Shown piece by piece: positions 1 to 7,645 of a DNA stretch of 64,000 bases. Every line of letters starts with the position of its first letter. Positions within the stretch are counted from its first letter, which is position 1. This DNA is from JAIBBV01 sp044347745. GTDB taxonomy: Bacteria; Bdellovibrionota_C; UBA2361; JAFLCA01. The position numbers and the translations under genes were made by a program. The notes beneath the pieces were generated by a model, which was not told where the DNA came from, searched no databases, and was given only the letters and a program-made list of their open reading frames with translations. The stretch covers positions 1-64,000 of the forward strand of contig JBIKUD010000017.1 of the NCBI GenBank assembly GCA_044347745.1. The letters run 5' to 3'.

Positions 1-513
1 CGCATCAAAGAAATGGCAACCTAACAGTGTAGCGAAATAGCGATAGTGCTTTGCAAGCTCACGAGATTTTTCGATGGCACCTTCAAATGCCAGCGAATTC
101 TCAGCATGATCAGTAGGTACTACGTGCGGTGGTGCAACCAAAAGAATATTAGGGATTGTGGGCTCAAATTTCTTCGCGAGCATAAGGATTTCAGCTGCGC
201 CCTGACCGATTGTATACGTCGTGAGGTTGAAGCGAACCTTTACGTCGTTTGTGCCAAGCATAACGATGAGCAGGTCAATCGGATAATGACTCTCCAGCGC
301 GATAGGAAGGTATGCTAGTCCATTTCGATTCGGAGTGAGTGGGTCGTCGAAGCAGGTGGTACGCCCACCCAAACCTTCTTCAATGATTCGCGCACCACTA
401 CCTAGCGTGCTTTGAAGGAGCCCGGGCCAACGAACATCCCAGGCATGACGCCCGGATCCGCCGGGCGGGTCGCCCCATGTGTTCGAGTCACCGTAGCAAA
501 GAATCGTTTTCAT
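1..513 (-). CDS. SGNH/GDSL-family hydrolase, 3' part outside the window
   Basis: This reading frame is open from an ATG at 513 to the window edge (171 codons, no stop), so the C-terminus is missing. The N-terminus carries the SGNH block I motif CYGDSNTWG, with GDS at residues 8-10 and Ser10 the likely nucleophile. Block III, MLGTNDV, is at about residues 85-91. The spacing and the sequence near GDSNTWG resemble the small arylesterase/acyltransferase branch of the family, which hydrolyses or transfers acyl esters; the substrate is not known. There is no signal peptide. The gene lies divergently beside the integron integrase, across an attI-like spacer, so it is placed where the first gene cassette of an integron array should be. 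Its own attC would be off the left edge, so cassette status is inference. Confidence 0.85.
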   Translation of the reverse strand, partial: MKTILCYGDSNTWGDPPGGSGRHAWDVRWPGLLQSTLGSGARIIEEGLGGRTTCFDDPLTPNRNGLAYLPIALESHYPIDLLIVMLGTNDVKVRFNLTTYTIGQGAAEILMLAKKFEPTIPNILLVAPPHVVPTDHAENSLAFEGAIEKSRELAKHYRYFATLLGCHFFDA

Positions 514-626
514 CGTTTAAGTTTTGGCAGATATAACATTAGATTCTACAGCAACACTAAATTGCCGCTATCCTAGCATGGTCGATCATCTCCGGCTAAT
601 CAAATTAAACTTTCATGAGGCTAATT

Positions 627-748
627 GCTTAACATTACAGATTTATTTTTGCGCTAGGTCGATGATCCACCCAACTGCCATTAAACGCTCGAAGTTGATG
701 ATCCACCTTGGTGAAGGATTGAATCGAGTATCAGAGGATCATCAACTT
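627..748 (-). other. Candidate attI recombination region
   Basis: Read on the minus strand (cassette orientation), this spacer between the integrase and the SGNH gene has a perfect GTTRRRY core, GTTAAGC, at 633-627. It also has two direct repeats with plus-strand sequence gatgatccacc at 661-671 and 697-707, 36 bp apart. A 13-bp perfect inverted repeat has arms 692-704 and 736-748. Paired direct repeats plus a simple core site upstream of intI are the known layout of attI sites. The crossover point is not proven; a second possible core, GTTATAT, lies nearer the SGNH start, at about 530-536. Confidence 0.5.
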
Positions 749-753
749 AGAGC

Positions 754-793
754 TTGACCGTGGAACACACTTCTAGTATTGTTCGATATCGAA
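754..793 (+). promoter_or_regulatory. Putative intI promoter with overlapping palindrome
   Basis: TTGACC at 754-759 and TATTGT at 777-782 are spaced by 17 bp and face the integrase. A perfect 12-bp palindrome, ttcgatatcgaa, covers 782-793, just after the -10 box, where a repressor could block transcription. Many integrases are LexA-controlled. This palindrome does not match a LexA box that I know, so the regulator is open. Confidence 0.45.
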
Positions 794-810
794 GTTAATG
801 AGCTTGAGTT

Positions 811-1989
811 GTGCAAAGTAAACGCTCCCCCTTTCTAGAATCAGTCCGCGCAGTAATCCGAATGAAGCATTTGGCTTACCAAACAGAGAAGACCTATATT
901 GGTTGGATCGTCAGATTTATCAAATTTCATGGCTCAAGACACCCAGCTCAGATGGGCAGCAGCGAAATCACCGATTTTTTGTCCCATCTCGCAGTTGAAA
1001 GAAACGTTTCTGCCTCAACTCAAAACCAAGCTCTTAATGCCCTAGTGTTTTTGTACAAGGATGTTCTCAAAAGAGAGCCGGGTGAGTTTATCGGACTTAT
1101 TCGAGCCAACCGCCCTAAGTTCCTTCCCATCGTTTTTAGCGAACGTGAGATCGGGCTAGTACTTGGAAACCTAACTGGACTCCCTAAGATAATCGCCTCA
1201 CTCTTATACGGTACAGGCATGAGACTAAACGAATGCCTGCGCCTACGGGTAAAAGATATCGATTTTGAAAGAAACCAAATCTTAGTTCGACAAGCAAAGG
1301 GCTCGAAAGATAGAGTTGTACCGTTTCCAAAAACGCTTCGTGAAGAATTGCAGCAGCTTATTGCAAAGGTAAGAGCTCTTCACGAAAAAGACCTAAAGGC
1401 AGGCTTTGGAAGTGTTTATCTGCCCTTTGCGCTCGAACGAAAGTATCCTAACGCCAATAAACAGATCATTTGGCAGTATGTATTTCCATCTAAAAATCTT
1501 TCCATAGATCCTAGATCTGGCATAACTCGTAGACATCATCTCGACCCATCAATTCTTCAAAAACACCTAAAAAGCGCAGTAACAAAAGCACAGCTAGATA
1601 AGCGTGCTACCTGCCACACTTTTCGGCATAGCTTCGCCACTCACTTGCTACAAAGGAACTACGACATTCGCACGGTCCAAGAACTCCTTGGCCATAACGA
1701 CGTCAAGACCACCATGATTTATACTCATGTGATGGAGCGTGGCAGCAACGGCACGAGATCTCCGCTCGACACAATAAGCGAGGCAGGTCTGGTCCAAAAC
1801 CTATTAGAGGCCCCTTATCGGCCGCTCGGGGCGATTAGGGATGTGAGAGAAGAGTTAAAAGTACTTAAGGCAACAGCCAAACCGGCGAAGCTAAGCACAT
1901 TTAAAGTCCCTATGGCTTTTTACGCATACCATGTTCGAGTTAGAAAACTCTTTGGTACACTTTCTAAATTTTTTGGCGTTATCCCGTGA
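811..1989 (+). CDS. intI: Integron integrase (IntI), tyrosine recombinase with C-terminal extension
   Basis: IntI catalyses attI x attC and attC x attC recombination of gene cassettes. The protein has 392 residues. Residues 7-85 form the SAM-like core-binding domain and about 105-310 the catalytic domain. Catalytic residues visible are R138 (GTGMRLNE), a lysine near K163, H269 and R272 (HTFRHSFATHLL), H295 (LLGHNDVKTT) and nucleophile Y304. The insertion at about 196-245 (ALERKYPNANKQ, WQYVFPS, DPRSG, RRHHL) is the IntI-specific region that separates integron integrases from XerC/D. The GTG at 811 is chosen because residues 7-30 align with normal IntI N-termini. Typical IntI proteins end near residue 320 (RSPLD); here about 70 further residues follow, basic and aromatic at the end, with no known counterpart. 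It diverges from the SGNH gene across an attI-like spacer. Confidence 0.93.
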   Translation: MQSKRSPFLESVRAVIRMKHLAYQTEKTYIGWIVRFIKFHGSRHPAQMGSSEITDFLSHLAVERNVSASTQNQALNALVFLYKDVLKREPGEFIGLIRANRPKFLPIVFSEREIGLVLGNLTGLPKIIASLLYGTGMRLNECLRLRVKDIDFERNQILVRQAKGSKDRVVPFPKTLREELQQLIAKVRALHEKDLKAGFGSVYLPFALERKYPNANKQIIWQYVFPSKNLSIDPRSGITRRHHLDPSILQKHLKSAVTKAQLDKRATCHTFRHSFATHLLQRNYDIRTVQELLGHNDVKTTMIYTHVMERGSNGTRSPLDTISEAGLVQNLLEAPYRPLGAIRDVREELKVLKATAKPAKLSTFKVPMAFYAYHVRVRKLFGTLSKFFGVIP

Positions 1990-2013
1990 GAGTTGGCGCG
2001 ATGAAGCTATAAT

Positions 2014-2469
2014 TTAGAGAGAAATCTGCACACGTCTAACTGCTTCACCAACTTCTTTGCTGGTTTCAGGAGTATTCACAACGTTCGCATTCTCCTTACG
2101 GCCTTCAATAATTTCTTTGTAAGCCGTATAGATGGTGTCGAGAAGTCCAATTACTTTCGCAATACGCTTTGGATCGCGATATAAGTTGGCCTCTGTTAAA
2201 TAGAAAAGCATGAAATCGTAAAGTCTATCGAGGTCTTTTGCTATGTCTCCACCCTTTTCGAAATCGAGGGTGTTCATAAGCTCGGCAATAATCGCCTGGC
2301 CTTTGCTTAAGAAACGGCAGAACTTTGGAATATCGTTGGTCTCAAGGCCAGCTTTAGATTGCTTAAGGAACTTGATGGCACCTTCATACATCATGAGGAG
2401 CAAACGGCCACGATCGGTGGTGGTTACTTGTACCGTCTGATAGGCGTTGTGGGCTGTTTTCCCGTACAT
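2014..2469 (-). CDS. fliS: Flagellar export chaperone FliS
   Basis: FliS binds the C-terminus of flagellin in the cytoplasm, stops premature polymerisation and delivers flagellin to the export gate. The 151-residue size is slightly long for the family (about 125-140). The N-terminal AYQTVQVTT, the RGRLLLMMYEGAIKFL segment and the helix near 60-90 (ELMNTLDFEKGGDIA) are family features. A GGAG Shine-Dalgarno lies 8 bp before the ATG at 2469. No flagellin or FliD gene is next to it here, although fliK-flgD-flgE occur 32 kb away. The C-terminal 25 residues are polar and probably disordered. Confidence 0.92.
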   Translation of the reverse strand: MYGKTAHNAYQTVQVTTTDRGRLLLMMYEGAIKFLKQSKAGLETNDIPKFCRFLSKGQAIIAELMNTLDFEKGGDIAKDLDRLYDFMLFYLTEANLYRDPKRIAKVIGLLDTIYTAYKEIIEGRKENANVVNTPETSKEVGEAVRRVQISL

Positions 2470-2505
2470 TGGGTGGCTCCTTCAGTTCTCGCTACTTCAG
2501 TACTT

Positions 2506-2540
2506 AATTGTGCTCTCCCTCTCTTAAGGAGAGTGCAATT
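2506..2540. repeat. Imperfect inverted repeat upstream of fliS
   Basis: Arms at 2506-2518 and 2528-2540 pair at 11 of 13 positions with a 9-base loop. It lies in the 250-bp gap between the 5' end of fliS and the 3' end of proC, so it could end proC transcription or lie in the fliS leader. No T-tract follows on the minus strand. Nothing else is evident in this gap. Confidence 0.4.
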
Positions 2541-2717
2541 GGGTCAGAAGCAGTGCACTGGTCTTTTGTGTGCATTTGCCTCTAGCAAAGGTATCGGGAT
2601 CACCTACTGCTTCCTAAAGGGCATTCTGAGGCAGGCCCCAGCGATTAAGCTAACTTCCTGATATGTATCGATTTTCTTGTTGGAAAAACGAGCCCAGGGC
2701 GGTATTATTTTTAAGCT

Positions 2718-3554
2718 CTATGTAAGGCGACTGAGTTGCCTACTGCGTGCATAGGCGGCTGTAAGGGTGGCTTTCAGCATGGCTGAAGCACCCCGTTTTT
2801 TCATGGCTTTGAGCCCAGCGTGTGTGGTCCCGCGTTTTGAAGTCACTCGCGCTCGCCAATCGGCTGGACTACTGTTCGCGCTCTCCCATAACGCAAGAGT
2901 GCCGCGCAGAGTTTGACGCACAAGTGACTCTGCCTCCTCCTTTGAAAATCCGAGAGCCTGAGTGGCAGCAATATAATGCTCGATGATAGCGAAAAAGAAT
3001 CCACAGCCACTTGCCGAAGCTGAAGTCGTAGCATGCATTAGATTTTGGCGCGGCACTTCAAGCACTACCCCAGTGGCAGCAAGCAAGCGCAGCAGCTCTT
3101 TACGTTTTGGTTTTGATACCGCAGGTGAAAAACGCACTGCAGTAAAACTTTGACCAACCGAGAGGGCAAGATTTGGCATGGCACAGGCCACATACTTATT
3201 GGCTGGAAATGCCTTCATCAGTTGTTCGGGTGCACTTCCGGCCATAATTGAAACAAGCAGTGTATTCGGTCTCAAAAAAGGGCGCAATTCCTCAGCTAAT
3301 CCAGCAAAATCTTGGGGTTTACATGCAATAATTAGCAGCTCTAAACCAGACACCGATTCATCCACGCACGGATGCACCTCTGCTGCTAATTTTTGTAGTT
3401 CCTTCGCACGCTTGTGGTCCCGCTCAACAATCAGCAGATCCTGCTTTTTCAGGACCTTCCTAGCCAAAAACAAACGGGCCAAAGCCGCACCCATGGTGCC
3501 GCCGCCAAGAATACACACTTTTGAAGCAGTTACTTTTTTGCTGCGTAAGCTCAT
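2718..3554 (-). CDS. proC: Pyrroline-5-carboxylate reductase
   Basis: ProC makes proline from 1-pyrroline-5-carboxylate with NAD(P)H. The start at 3554 gives 278 residues and has a GAGGAG ribosome site 3-5 bp upstream; the longer frame to 3587 would add 11 residues without support. The Rossmann motif GGGTMG is at about residues 17-22. The mid-region SIMAGSAPEQL and AMPNLALSVGQS match family blocks. The C-terminal block is usually TSPGGTTxxGL but reads TSKRGTTHAGL here, so the Pro-Gly pair is replaced by Lys-Arg. The gene follows the Fe(2+)-trafficking gene by about 33 bp and is probably co-transcribed with it. Confidence 0.9.
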   Translation of the reverse strand: MSLRSKKVTASKVCILGGGTMGAALARLFLARKVLKKQDLLIVERDHKRAKELQKLAAEVHPCVDESVSGLELLIIACKPQDFAGLAEELRPFLRPNTLLVSIMAGSAPEQLMKAFPANKYVACAMPNLALSVGQSFTAVRFSPAVSKPKRKELLRLLAATGVVLEVPRQNLMHATTSASASGCGFFFAIIEHYIAATQALGFSKEEAESLVRQTLRGTLALWESANSSPADWRARVTSKRGTTHAGLKAMKKRGASAMLKATLTAAYARSRQLSRLT

Positions 3555-3587
3555 ACTCTCCTCGTTGTTCAGGCGGCTAACAAACAA

Positions 3588-3875
3588 TTAATTCTCCCGC
3601 CCGCGTGTCTCGTTTTCTACTTCAAGAGACGAACCATCTTTTAAACCAAGAAAAAGCTGCATTTGGTTAATAAGCACTTGATAATCTTTTGGGTCGCCCA
3701 TGTTGAGGCGATATTCGTTAAGCACTTTAATTTGCATATCATCGCGCCACATTTTCCACGCTTGCTCAGAAACATTCTCCAATATTTCTTTTCCAAGAGG
3801 CCCCGGGAAAGGCGCTTTTTGAAGGGCAGGTAATTCTTTTTTAAATTTTTTACAGAGCACAGTGGGAGAATTCAT
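3588..3875 (-). CDS. Fe(2+)-trafficking protein, YggX family
   Basis: YggX-type proteins protect iron-sulfur clusters and take part in iron trafficking or oxidant resistance. The 95-residue product starts MNSPTVLCKKFKKE, with the conserved Cys at position 8, and continues with PFPGPLGKEILENVS, AWKMW, LNEYRLNMGDP and QMQLFLG, all matching the family. The start at 3875 is chosen because a GAGGTAG ribosome site lies 5-7 bp upstream; the frame stays open to 3983, but that stretch has no family similarity. It precedes proC on the same strand. Confidence 0.85.
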   Translation of the reverse strand: MNSPTVLCKKFKKELPALQKAPFPGPLGKEILENVSEQAWKMWRDDMQIKVLNEYRLNMGDPKDYQVLINQMQLFLGLKDGSSLEVENETRGREN

Positions 3876-4087
3876 GGCAGCTACCTCTAAAAATTCAGTT
3901 GTTATGGGCTGTTCAGAACCTACATTCTCATTAAAAAACCTAAAGAAATCAAGCACATCGCCTAAGTAGCGAAATTGAGACATTCTTTTTACAAATCCGT
4001 GACAACTCCCCTCGCAAAATTTGGCACTTTGGGTTCATCAAGCGAGCCAACGCTCGTTCAAGGATGAACTTTAAAAGCGAGGAACTT

Positions 4088-4759
4088 ATGGAAGAGACAA
4101 AATTAATCGAAGCAAATATCGAAAACAACGACGAAGCACTCATTGCTGCATTTCGCGCAGGAGACAAAGACGCATTCGTTGAACTTATTTCCCGATATTC
4201 AGAGAAAGCACATCACCTTTGCTTACGCATTACTCGCAATGCTGAAGATGCCGAAGAAATTTTGCAGGATGTTTTTGTTACCGTGTACCGTAAGATTGAT
4301 AAGTTCGAGGGCAAATCTGCGTTCTCAAGTTGGCTCTATCGCATCACCGTCAACACAGCTTTCATGAAACTGCGTAAGCGTAAACAAACAGCAGCAATTT
4401 CGCTTGAGGAGCTTACTCCTTCTGCTCATGAATCCTGGGCAGACACTCGTAGCGACACCACCGATTTAAATTACCTTTCGTCTCGTCACGAGCTGCGTGA
4501 GCAACTTGAAGATGCAATTCAGGCTCTTCCGGAAGAATACAGAAACATCTTCTTACTAAGAGATGTTGATGGACTATCCAACCAGGAAGTAAGCGAAATG
4601 CTGCAAATATCTGTTCCCGCTGTAAAATCGAGACTACACCGTTCACGCCTTATGTTGCGTAAGAAACTTCAAAAGTTTTATGCAGACTACAGCGACAACG
4701 AGTCTATCTCCTACGGCGCCAGCTTTGCTGAAACTCAGGAGTATCAGCTAGCTGCATAA
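4088..4759 (+). CDS. ECF-type RNA polymerase sigma-70 factor
   Basis: This is a group 4 sigma factor that would direct RNA polymerase to a stress or envelope regulon. Region 2 spans about residues 22-95 (FVELISRYSEKAHHL, DAEEILQDVFVTVY, FSSWLYRITVN). Region 4 spans about 145-205 (LPEEYRNIFLLRDVDGLSNQEVSEML, VKSRLHRSR) with the helix-turn-helix. The ATG at 4088 is preceded by GCGAGGA at a good distance; an upstream ATG at 4064 is possible. No anti-sigma factor gene is adjacent: the neighbours are the divergent YggX gene and a convergent exported protein. A C-terminal tail of about 20 residues lies beyond region 4. Confidence 0.9.
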   Translation: MEETKLIEANIENNDEALIAAFRAGDKDAFVELISRYSEKAHHLCLRITRNAEDAEEILQDVFVTVYRKIDKFEGKSAFSSWLYRITVNTAFMKLRKRKQTAAISLEELTPSAHESWADTRSDTTDLNYLSSRHELREQLEDAIQALPEEYRNIFLLRDVDGLSNQEVSEMLQISVPAVKSRLHRSRLMLRKKLQKFYADYSDNESISYGASFAETQEYQLAA

Positions 4760-4781
4760 CTTTATAATTCTCGCTTGATAC

Positions 4782-4816
4782 AAAAAGAAAGGGGGCTTTA
4801 AGCCCCCTTTCTTTTG
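4782..4816. terminator. Bidirectional rho-independent terminator
   Basis: A perfect GC-rich hairpin (aagaaagggggctt paired with aagcccccttt ctt) lies between the convergent sigma factor gene and the exported-protein gene. It has A/T tracts on both sides, so it can serve both genes. Confidence 0.9.
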
Positions 4817-4833
4817 GAACTGTTTAGCTCTAC

Positions 4834-6336
4834 TTAAAACTGACAGGCAGCTCCATAATTATTCATTGCGGCTTGGATGGCTGAACTTTGTGAAATAAAG
4901 TCTCCGCCATCAACTCTGTCACCCTCACACTCCTCCGATACTGCTTGCATATTCGGATGTGACATATCGAGACTAAGTTCAACATTCACCGAACCGCCAC
5001 AAGAATAGTCTGAAAGATCGGCGGGCGGCTCAGCAGGATTATCAAAAAATGCATTCTCAAAGCTGACAAGATCAAGCTGATCTAAGAGTGCACTTTGAGG
5101 TGAGGACGCGTAGAATGAATCCCTCCATTCAAAGGCAGTATCTTCTCGGGTACCAGCGTCACCCGTTTCTTTATAGGCGCCTTCGAGTACCTTAAGCTCA
5201 GCTAAACCTGAACCCTCCACGCGCACTACTGAAAACGCCTTACGGGTAAAGCCACCGTGCCTATCGCGTTGCAAATTGCGCAAGTACCCGTCAGAGGTCA
5301 ATAATAATTTGGACTTAAAATTATTACCGGAAGACGATTGATATTCCACCTGAGCACTACGATCTCTTGATTCGTCGAACACAAATCTTCCATTCAGCGC
5401 ACGCATAAAACCGGTAAACTTTGATTCAAAGTTTCCACCCTCATCAGATGCACCAAGCGAAGTGCCCGTATATTCTCCTGAAACTTTGAGGCGGACCTGC
5501 TCTATATTTCCTGGCTCGCTGGATTCTGAATTACAGAAAACCAGAGTTGCCTTATATGCATCACCATTGGCAGCATTAGTTGATGCCGATGGTATTGAAA
5601 TGTAAATGTCTTGGGCACCAAACTCATCGCCGGCAATCGAAACCTTCACCTTACGCGCGGTGGCTCCAGGGGTAAAAATGTTTGCTATGCCCCCGCTTGG
5701 AAGAGCTCCAGAAACCAACTCAACCGCGCCGTCAGCTAAATTCTGCTCGGTTGGGAAGCTGCGCATATAACACATCGATGTCGCGCCTTGCGTTAGGTTT
5801 TGGTAAGAATAACCAACTCCCTGAAGCGTATAGCCCGCAGAAAGCCCAGCCGACTCTCCGTCAACATTAGAACCCCAGAATGCGCCACATTGTTCTGTGG
5901 TCGCGGTCGAATTTGTAATTGCCTCAACGGTGTTGTCATTAAATAAAACATCCTCAGGCGCCGGGGTGCCTGACAACATTGCCAACAGTAACGGTGGAGT
6001 ACCTGAAACTTGAGCGGCACCAATCATGAGAGAAGAAGTTCCCGATGAAGAATCAACGGGGCTCGAAAGTTTTGCTAGGCTGAGTTTACCTTTGACAGTC
6101 TTTAATTTTTTGCAAATTTTGTCAGCTGCAGCGTTTGGAAAAAATTTATTCCCAACTTTTTTTGCGCCAGCCATTTTACCAGATTTAAGATAACAATACG
6201 TAAGCTTCGATGCCGCAGCACCAGTGGTTTTTGAAATGGTGCTGATAAGTTTTGAGTTAATTGGCCCAGCTTCAGCGGTAGAAGCGCAAAGACCAAGAGC
6301 AACTAACGAGCCAAGTAATATCTTTTTCTGTAACAT
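4834..6336 (-). CDS. Exported protein of unknown function
   Basis: The product has 500 residues with a clear Sec signal peptide (LLGSLVALGLCASTAEA, cleavage after AEA near residue 24) and no later membrane segment. Residues 25-95 are lysine/serine-rich with conserved-looking cysteines. The rest reads like a beta-rich extracellular or periplasmic domain with an even spread of Gly, Ser and Asn and several cysteines near the C-terminus. The start at 6336 follows GGGGGAG at good spacing; a start at 6348 is possible. I do not recognise the family. It is convergent with the sigma factor gene, from which a terminator separates it. Confidence 0.7.
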   Translation of the reverse strand: MLQKKILLGSLVALGLCASTAEAGPINSKLISTISKTTGAAASKLTYCYLKSGKMAGAKKVGNKFFPNAAADKICKKLKTVKGKLSLAKLSSPVDSSSGTSSLMIGAAQVSGTPPLLLAMLSGTPAPEDVLFNDNTVEAITNSTATTEQCGAFWGSNVDGESAGLSAGYTLQGVGYSYQNLTQGATSMCYMRSFPTEQNLADGAVELVSGALPSGGIANIFTPGATARKVKVSIAGDEFGAQDIYISIPSASTNAANGDAYKATLVFCNSESSEPGNIEQVRLKVSGEYTGTSLGASDEGGNFESKFTGFMRALNGRFVFDESRDRSAQVEYQSSSGNNFKSKLLLTSDGYLRNLQRDRHGGFTRKAFSVVRVEGSGLAELKVLEGAYKETGDAGTREDTAFEWRDSFYASSPQSALLDQLDLVSFENAFFDNPAEPPADLSDYSCGGSVNVELSLDMSHPNMQAVSEECEGDRVDGGDFISQSSAIQAAMNNYGAACQF

Positions 6337-6473
6337 TATCTCCCCCATTCTAAGCGCCAGCCTAAAAATAAGGCGTCAAGCGCGAAGAGTGAGGTCGACG
6401 AGTAAAGCCAAGAGCTAAAGAAATGGATGCTAAATTCTAAGGGAAACCCTGAGGAGCTTTTAAGTCGCCCCTA

Positions 6474-6710
6474 CTAGGCTGCTTTTGCCCCTTTCATAGC
6501 CAAAACGTCTATGGCCCAATTTTCAAGATGAGTTAGCTCATCTTCAGACTCAAATTCAAAGGTCTGTCCGTCATTCCAGATGCCCACCCCTTTAAATCCA
6601 CTTCCAACTCTTTGAATGGAAGAAATACGCGCCTCTTCCCCAAAACCAAGGGACCCAAGAATAATATCTTCGGCACGGGTACGCTGGTCTAAGCAGCTCT
6701 CTTTACTCAT
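6474..6710 (-). CDS. Small hypothetical protein
   Basis: The predicted product is 78 residues from the ATG at 6710 (MSKESCLDQRTR). A longer frame starts at 6773, but its first 21 residues look like shadow sequence. The protein is soluble with an acidic C-terminal half (FEFESEDELTHLENW). No family is recognised and the ribosome site is weak. It sits between the exported protein gene and a divergent gene, without obvious operon partners. Confidence 0.5.
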   Translation of the reverse strand: MSKESCLDQRTRAEDIILGSLGFGEEARISSIQRVGSGFKGVGIWNDGQTFEFESEDELTHLENWAIDVLAMKGAKAA

Positions 6711-6786
6711 TAAATTGATTCTACTCGAAGTCAGGCTCAAGCACAAAAACAATAAATGCCCAAAAAAGCCCATATTTTGATATACT

Positions 6787-6824
6787 TAGAGCACAGGGGC
6801 TTTTTTCCCGCACCCAAGAGCCCC
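6787..6824. repeat. Inverted repeat in the leader of the next gene
   Basis: The arms caggggct and agcccctg flank about 17 bases that include a T-run. The repeat lies about 60 bp before the ATG at 6882, in the divergent spacer. It could be an mRNA leader hairpin; a terminator is less likely because the T-run lies inside the loop. Confidence 0.35.
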
Positions 6825-6881
6825 TGAAGTAAATCTGGTTTGAACATGAGAGCAAAGTGCGGCAAAGGCGAGTAGGCAACC

Positions 6882-7592
6882 ATGGCTCTTTTCACGAGCC
6901 GTCAACGTCCGGAAAAGGCATTGCACAGTAACGCCGTGCACCAGAATAAATTTGCTTTATTATCTTTGCTCATCATTATTGGTTTAGGTTCAGCTCCCAC
7001 AATGGCTGACGAACACTGCGCCGCAATCCTCACTAATACAGGTGAAGCTACTGCCTCAGCAGGAATATTGGCAAATCTTTGGGGAAGCTCAGATTCTCTA
7101 AAAATAGTGAGCAGCACCGTCGTAACTAATCTGCTTGAGATCGCCTCGCAGCCAAATAGGCACCCCATTCCCTGCCCCAAAAACTGTTCAACAATTCCAG
7201 CCCCAGTTGTTCAGCTGCATGTTGAACCTCAGCAAACAGTAACGCAGTATCCCGATGCTGAACACTGCCAGCAACTGCAACAACTCAGCAAAGTCACACC
7301 GCTCATTTTTGAAACTACCGTTTCGAACCAAGACGAATTAATGAGTTGGATTCAAGACCTTTCACGCGGTCGAGGGCAGCATGGGGAAGCTCTTTACGCC
7401 TTTTGTGATAAATCGTGCAGTCCGAGTTACGCGTTCTCGATAGTGCCCACTGCAACACAAGAGCAGTTTCAGGTCCAAGCGCAAATTCAGTGTGGGCACG
7501 CAAGAGATAGAGACCATAATAAATATAGCCTAGCCTACGGGCTTTATTGGCGCTGCCACACCCTAAAATCGCCGGCTCCAAGCCTACAATAA
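6882..7592 (+). CDS. Hypothetical exported or membrane-anchored protein
   Basis: The product has 236 residues. A basic N-terminus of about 22 residues precedes a hydrophobic segment (FALLSLLIIIGLGSAPTMA), consistent with a long signal peptide cut after TMA or a signal anchor. The mature part contains many cysteines (PCPKNC, FCDKSCSP, CGHARDRD), which suggests disulfide bonds in the periplasm. GAGTAGG lies upstream of the ATG. I do not recognise the family. The next gene on the same strand starts 54 bp downstream. Confidence 0.6.
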   Translation: MALFTSRQRPEKALHSNAVHQNKFALLSLLIIIGLGSAPTMADEHCAAILTNTGEATASAGILANLWGSSDSLKIVSSTVVTNLLEIASQPNRHPIPCPKNCSTIPAPVVQLHVEPQQTVTQYPDAEHCQQLQQLSKVTPLIFETTVSNQDELMSWIQDLSRGRGQHGEALYAFCDKSCSPSYAFSIVPTATQEQFQVQAQIQCGHARDRDHNKYSLAYGLYWRCHTLKSPAPSLQ

Positions 7593-7645
7593 ACTAAGTT
7601 ACACTTGGCTCAAACTTCCCATAACAATGTCGTGGTGGATTACGT

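Noticed and set aside
524..757. A 77-codon plus-strand frame in the intI-SGNH spacer
   Set aside because: It covers the repeats and the attI core, lacks a ribosome site, and reads as random sequence.
2359..2661. A 100-codon plus-strand frame over the start of fliS
   Set aside because: It overlaps fliS and an inverted repeat and has no recognisable features.
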